From Candidatus Cloacimonas sp. (GTDB lineage: Bacteria; Cloacimonadota; Cloacimonadia; Cloacimonadales; Cloacimonadaceae), in NCBI GenBank assembly GCA_035403355.1, contig DAONFA010000003.1:62001-126000 (forward strand): 64,000 nt of DNA, written 5' to 3'. Both the position numbers and the translations under genes were made by a program. Below are positions 60,387 through 64,000 of the stretch, piece by piece; within the stretch, counting starts at the first letter, position 1, and the number at the start of each line of letters is the position of its first letter. The notes under the pieces are model-generated. The model saw nothing but the letters and a program-made list of their open reading frames with translations, was not told where the DNA came from and did no database searches.

Positions 60387-61389
60387 TAAGCTCTTCCTGT
60401 ATATATTTCAGGGTCAGCAATTTCTCTTTCACCTCTTCCACATTCAGCCGATAGGTATTTTCCGATGTATATTCCCCCACTTCTACCACCTTGGCTTCCC
60501 CATTGCTAAAATATTTATCATAATTCAGATCTCTAATATCGGCAGGTATCCTATAATAACCTGGCAAGTCAATAGCTTTTGCCATTTCTTCTCTATTCAC
60601 TAATGTCTCATGTTTCTTTTCCCCATGCCTGGTGCCAATTATCTTTATCTCTGTTTTTGCTTCAAAAAGTTCTATAAGTGCCTGAGCCAGATCTTTAATT
60701 GTAGAGGCAGGTGATTTTTGCACAAAGATATCACCCTGCACTCCATTTTGATATGCATAAATAACAAGTTCAACCGCTTCTTCCAAGGACATTAAATAAC
60801 GGGTCATTTCCGGGTCTGTAATAGTAATCGGTTTTCCTGCTTTTATTTGGTCAACAAATAGTGGTATAACAGAACCTCTGGAAGCCATCACATTTCCATA
60901 CCTTGTTCCGCATAGAACTGTTCCATTTTCCGGTTGCTGTCTGGAATAAGCAATCATCACCTTTTCCATCAATGCTTTAGACATTCCCATAGCATTTATA
61001 GGATAAACAGCTTTATCTGTAGAAAGAACTATTAACTTTTTTGCATTATTGGCAATGGCAGCTCTGATTACATTTTCTGCACCCAAAACATTGGTTTTAA
61101 CCGCCTGAACCGGAAAGAACTCACAGGAAGGTACCTGTTTTAATGCCGCAGCATGAAAAACATAATCCACACCCACCATAGCATTAGCCACACTGTCATA
61201 ATCCCTTACATCCCCAATATGAAATTTGATTTTGGGGTTATTATACAATTTTCGCATATCGTCCTGTTTTTTTTCGTCCCGACTGAAAATGCGAATCTCT
61301 TTCACATCGGTATTCAAAAATCTCTGCAAAACAGCATTCCCGAAAGAACCGGTTCCGCCTGTAATAATAATTACTTTATCCTTAAACAT
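60376..61389 (-). CDS. FnlA/CapE/WbjB: UDP-GlcNAc 4,6-dehydratase (5-epimerase)
   Basis: A 337-residue SDR enzyme with TGGTGSFGNAVLQRF, FSRDEKKQDDMR, AALKQVPSCE and the altered active site NAMGMSKALMEK (Met for the usual Tyr, as in this family), then GTRYGNVMASRGSVIPLF. It starts UDP-L-FucNAc synthesis from UDP-GlcNAc. ATG is preceded by AAGGA. Upstream of the CapF and CapG homologues in the same direction. Confidence 0.93.
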   Translation of the reverse strand: MFKDKVIIITGGTGSFGNAVLQRFLNTDVKEIRIFSRDEKKQDDMRKLYNNPKIKFHIGDVRDYDSVANAMVGVDYVFHAAALKQVPSCEFFPVQAVKTNVLGAENVIRAAIANNAKKLIVLSTDKAVYPINAMGMSKALMEKVMIAYSRQQPENGTVLCGTRYGNVMASRGSVIPLFVDQIKAGKPITITDPEMTRYLMSLEEAVELVIYAYQNGVQGDIFVQKSPASTIKDLAQALIELFEAKTEIKIIGTRHGEKKHETLVNREEMAKAIDLPGYYRIPADIRDLNYDKYFSNGEAKVVEVGEYTSENTYRLNVEEVKEKLLTLKYIQEELRNH

Positions 61390-61514
61390 AACTTTTCCTT
61401 AATCTCTATTGAATTATCTATTTATTTCAGCTTAAAACTAATGGCATATAAGTAACTTTTAATTTTTCTTTTCGCCTTCATCTTTCCTTTTATCTCCATA
61501 ATCTTCTCTAACTT

Positions 61515-61597
61515 TTATTTTCTCAGTGCTTTCCGTAGCTTCCGTGTCCTCAGTGCATTAAGTGTCCTCTGTGTCCTCTGTGTTCTTAGTGGTTAAA
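61515..61597 (-). repeat. CTCAGTG/CTCTGTG repeat downstream of the DUF354 gene
   Basis: TTCTCAGTGCTTTCCGTAGC, TCCGTGTCCTCAGTG and CCTCTGTGTCCTCTGTGTTC end in TTAGTGGTTAAAT at the stop codon of the DUF354 gene. Confidence 0.8.
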
Positions 61598-62686
61598 TTA
61601 TTTGAATCTTCCAAAATCAAAATCCTTTACTTTAACCTCTTTCACAGATTCAGGATAGTTCTCAATAAACCAAACCCAAAAAGCAGTTACATCAATTTTA
61701 TCCTCTAACATTCTATTCCTTTTTATGCTCCATTTAGCTTTTGAATCAGGATCTTTCAGGACTATTTCTATTGCCTCTAACATCCAATCAAATTGCCTTG
61801 GTAAAAAACCATAGGTTAATCCATATCTTTTCTCTTCTTCTTCAAGAAGAGATATTCTTCCTGCAAATGTATTACATCTAAAAGAAGGAACGCCTAATAC
61901 AGCTGCCTCTGAACTCATTGTTTGACTATCAGATACAAACATCTGAGAATATGCAAGAAAACTATGCATTTCATAAGGTTCAATTGGAATTCTATATCGT
62001 TCAAATTCAGGATCAATCTCCTTTTCAGTAGTAATAAACACTTTACCATATTGTTCTAATAATTTTATCAATTTCCGTTTTTGGTTTAAATTCATTCCCC
62101 CTTCGTGAATATCATGATGTGCTTTAAATGCATTAAACCTTAAGATATAATACTTATCATCTATAGACAAACCATATTTTGTTAAGACCTCTATATTGGG
62201 AGTAAATCTTTTAGGATGTAGATAAGCAAGCTCATGAGTTCCTGGATAGTAAATAACATTTTTTAACTTTTCATACTTCAATACATCAGGAGATAATATA
62301 CAATCTGCAAAAGGAGTAACATATTTTTCCGTAAAGGGTTGAACAGCTTGATCATCATCGTCAAAAAAAACTGATTCACAATTTGTGATTTTTGATGAAT
62401 GAACAGCTATAAAAGAAACTCCTATTGCTAATGTAATATCCTTATTTCTTATTAAATTGGCTACTTTTTTTACATGCTTAACATGCTTAAATATTTTTTC
62501 TGTTATTCCGTCTCCTTTATCTCCAAGTTCAATGAAGGGTATTTTATAATGAATTAATAATGCTGTTATACTTTTTACTGATTTACAAGTTACATATACT
62601 ATGTGCTTATGCTGTATCAATTCCGAATAGAGATTCTTGAAATAATGCACATGAGCTGGATGATCAATATCTATTAATATTCTCAT
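61598..62686 (-). CDS. DUF354 protein (GT-B-like glycosyltransferase candidate)
   Basis: The 362-residue protein opens MRILIDIDHPAHVHYFKNL, the signature of DUF354, with VFFDDDDQAVQPF, LRFNAFKAHHDIHEGG and VSDSQTMSSEAAVLGVPSF. The last resembles the donor-binding Glu motif of GT-B enzymes such as the 2-epimerase/MurG fold. It is common in archaeal and bacterial surface-glycan loci and is thought to be a glycosyltransferase; that is inference. It overlaps the next upstream gene by 4 bases. Confidence 0.87.
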   Translation of the reverse strand: MRILIDIDHPAHVHYFKNLYSELIQHKHIVYVTCKSVKSITALLIHYKIPFIELGDKGDGITEKIFKHVKHVKKVANLIRNKDITLAIGVSFIAVHSSKITNCESVFFDDDDQAVQPFTEKYVTPFADCILSPDVLKYEKLKNVIYYPGTHELAYLHPKRFTPNIEVLTKYGLSIDDKYYILRFNAFKAHHDIHEGGMNLNQKRKLIKLLEQYGKVFITTEKEIDPEFERYRIPIEPYEMHSFLAYSQMFVSDSQTMSSEAAVLGVPSFRCNTFAGRISLLEEEEKRYGLTYGFLPRQFDWMLEAIEIVLKDPDSKAKWSIKRNRMLEDKIDVTAFWVWFIENYPESVKEVKVKDFDFGRFK

Positions 62687-63480
62687 TCAATCACCCCAAT
62701 AATAGATTTTTTTGCATATACTTGTTGTTTTAGATCTATATTAATTTTGGCTTCAATTGGTAGAAAAACATCCACTTGACTACCAAATCTAATCATTCCT
62801 ATCCATTGGCCTTGTTTTACATATTGACCCTCTTGAACATAAGAATCTATTCTTCTGACCCTTCTGGAGGCAATTAGAACAACCCCTACTTTGTATTTAT
62901 CGTTAGATATAATAAAAGTATGCCTTTCATTTTCAATTATAGAGATATATTCTTTTAACGAATGAAATGTACCTGATATATGTTTTGATAAAACAATTCT
63001 ACCTTCTATAGGGCTACAGTTCTTATGAACATCAAAGGGGGTCATATTAATTCCTATTTGCCAACAGGGTTTTTTAATCAAACTAGTTTGAGTGATTTCT
63101 TCTAACTCAGATATTTTCCCATTCTTTATAGAGATGAACTGCTGTTCTTGGTCGATTTTATTAATGTATATAATATTGCCATCCGCAGGAGAGACAATTT
63201 CATTTTCTTTAGCAATTAATTTTCTATTTGGTGACCTCCAAAACCTTATTTGAATTCCCAAATATGCAAAAATAGGCAAACTGATTGTCGATATTATTAT
63301 AGCCCAAATCGGATATACATATAAAACTATAGCTACTAATATCCCTACAATAGCAACAATAAGATTATCAATAAAAAAGAGCTTAACTCTCATATGGGTA
63401 ATATGACGAATGCATATATACATAATGGTGCTTGCCATAACAATATAACATATTAATATATATATCAAAGCCGTCTCCAT
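62683..63480 (-). CDS. Phosphatidylserine decarboxylase-like protein in a glycan locus
   Basis: 265 residues. Two N-terminal hydrophobic helices precede a PSD-type domain: IVSPADGNIIYIN, INMTPFDVHKNCSPIEG (family motif xMxPxDVHxNRxP), RRIDSYVQEGQYVKQGQWIGMI and RFGSQVDVFLP. GS in the last motif is where PSD proenzymes cleave to make the pyruvoyl group, so processing appears possible. Because it lies with glycosyltransferase and ATP-grasp genes, it may decarboxylate a serine-linked lipid or another amino-acid conjugate rather than phosphatidylserine. Confidence 0.82.
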   Translation of the reverse strand: METALIYILICYIVMASTIMYICIRHITHMRVKLFFIDNLIVAIVGILVAIVLYVYPIWAIIISTISLPIFAYLGIQIRFWRSPNRKLIAKENEIVSPADGNIIYINKIDQEQQFISIKNGKISELEEITQTSLIKKPCWQIGINMTPFDVHKNCSPIEGRIVLSKHISGTFHSLKEYISIIENERHTFIISNDKYKVGVVLIASRRVRRIDSYVQEGQYVKQGQWIGMIRFGSQVDVFLPIEAKINIDLKQQVYAKKSIIGVIE

Positions 63481-63482
63481 TT

Positions 63483-64000
63483 CTATCTTCTTGTTTTATA
63501 TAAATAAGGCAAATGTAATAATTGCATAAAAAATGGCTTAGGATCCTTAAGATTAGCAACGGCATTTATCCGCCTATATTTTTGTGGTTTAACATATAAT
63601 CCTTTAGATTTATAATTCAAAATAGTAGGTATATCAGTTATAATATCCTGCCACGATGCCTTATTACATTCCTTACTTTCAATAGCTTTACCTGTATAAT
63701 AATAAGATATAACACTTTTAAGCAATGGAACACCTGCAACTTGAGTAATTAAATGCCATTTCCAGAATCTTGGATTTACTTCCAAAAATTTATATTCATT
63801 TGATCTTTTATCATACTTAAATTCTATTTCGCAAACACCAGTAAATTTAATTTCATCAATAATCTGGATTGCATATTGTAATAATATTGGTATATTGACA
63901 GTTTCAGCATAGGTAGTGGCATTCCCAAAAAGTGGGGGATGTTGTCTTTTTCTTCGAGCTACAATATAATTATAAATCTTTCCTTCAACACTAAATAAGC
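63483..64000 (-). CDS. ATP-grasp enzyme, 5'-truncated by window edge
   Basis: On the minus strand the frame is open from the right edge to a stop at 63483, giving at least 171 codons. The visible part reads VEGKIYNYIVARRKRQHPP, then TGVCEIEFKYDKRSNEYKF and LEVNPRFWKWHLITQVAG. E-I-E-F...E-V-N-P-R is the Mg-ATP site of ATP-grasp ligases such as carboxylate-amine ligases. Only the C-terminal half is here. It probably joins an amino acid or amine to a sugar, lipid or peptide in the glycan pathway. Followed after two bases by the PSD-like gene. Confidence 0.83.
   Translation of the reverse strand, partial: LFSVEGKIYNYIVARRKRQHPPLFGNATTYAETVNIPILLQYAIQIIDEIKFTGVCEIEFKYDKRSNEYKFLEVNPRFWKWHLITQVAGVPLLKSVISYYYTGKAIESKECNKASWQDIITDIPTILNYKSKGLYVKPQKYRRINAVANLKDPKPFFMQLLHLPYLYKTRR

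Noticed and set aside
1..64000. Riboswitches, integrases, prophage or transposase genes
   Set aside because: I looked for conserved leader structures, IS-type transposase motifs and tyrosine/serine recombinases and found none that I could support.

Overview
The window is low-GC (AT-rich) DNA from a Gram-negative anaerobe. The best guess, by inference only, is a member of Cloacimonadota (Candidatus Cloacimonas-like). The reasons are: secreted proteins with FlgD-like or type IX (Por) C-terminal sorting domains (YPNPFNP motif), a PorV-like outer-membrane protein, an anaerobic ribonucleotide reductase pair, ThyX instead of ThyA, a GlmU-family/PSP1 gene pair, multiple GxxExxY genes, and very repeat-rich intergenic DNA.

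Layout. 1-605 is the start of an AAA ATPase gene that runs off the left edge, followed by tRNA-Leu(CAA). 1.1-7.7 kb is an envelope/secretion cluster: a PorV-like protein, a large M6-type metalloprotease with a sorting domain, and three small DUF5683-like paralogues. 7.8-8.3 kb is a flavin reductase on the minus strand. 8.8-23.5 kb is one long, tightly packed plus-strand housekeeping run with many 4-20 bp overlaps: PgpH-type HD phosphodiesterase, YbeY, CorC/HlyC, DUF3108 protein, VanZ, MlaF-like ATPase, Gx transporter, PBP1A, GT2, GlmU-like, PSP1/RicT, RlmN, DeoC, and a double ThyX protein. 23.5-24.95 kb is gene-free repeat DNA. 25-32.8 kb holds an aminotransferase, two sugar ABC permeases, a DUF2723 membrane protein, a hairpin array, and a NapH-like/ferredoxin pair. 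33-41.7 kb has a secreted sorting-domain protein bracketed by direct repeats, then NrdD/NrdG, a fused radical SAM protein and a zinc-ribbon protein. 42.4-44.2 kb is a type II restriction-modification pair. 45.1-46.3 kb is glycerate kinase. 47-64 kb is a minus-strand surface-glycan locus with a UDP-N-acetyl-L-fucosamine module (FnlA/CapE, FnlB/CapF, FnlC/CapG), a sugar transferase, an epimerase, a deacetylase, a beta-helix lipoprotein, a DUF354 glycosyltransferase, a PSD-like enzyme and an ATP-grasp enzyme.

The most striking feature is the repeat ecology. In the glycan locus, five intact and one decayed GxxExxY (PD-(D/E)XK-like) genes are interleaved with glycan genes. Most lie between inverted copies of short modular repeats, and each cassette uses a different repeat module. 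The same modules run into coding sequence: they supply stop codons, form a two-frame C-terminal tail on a VanZ protein, and make an in-frame Thr/Glu/Asp-rich insertion of about 50 residues between the two domains of the CapF homologue. A second repeat system is an array of about 17 mini-palindromes of two alternating types (31.0-31.5 kb). Related palindromes and a 48-bp dispersed repeat occur elsewhere.

All functional calls rest on reading motifs by eye. No database search was possible.
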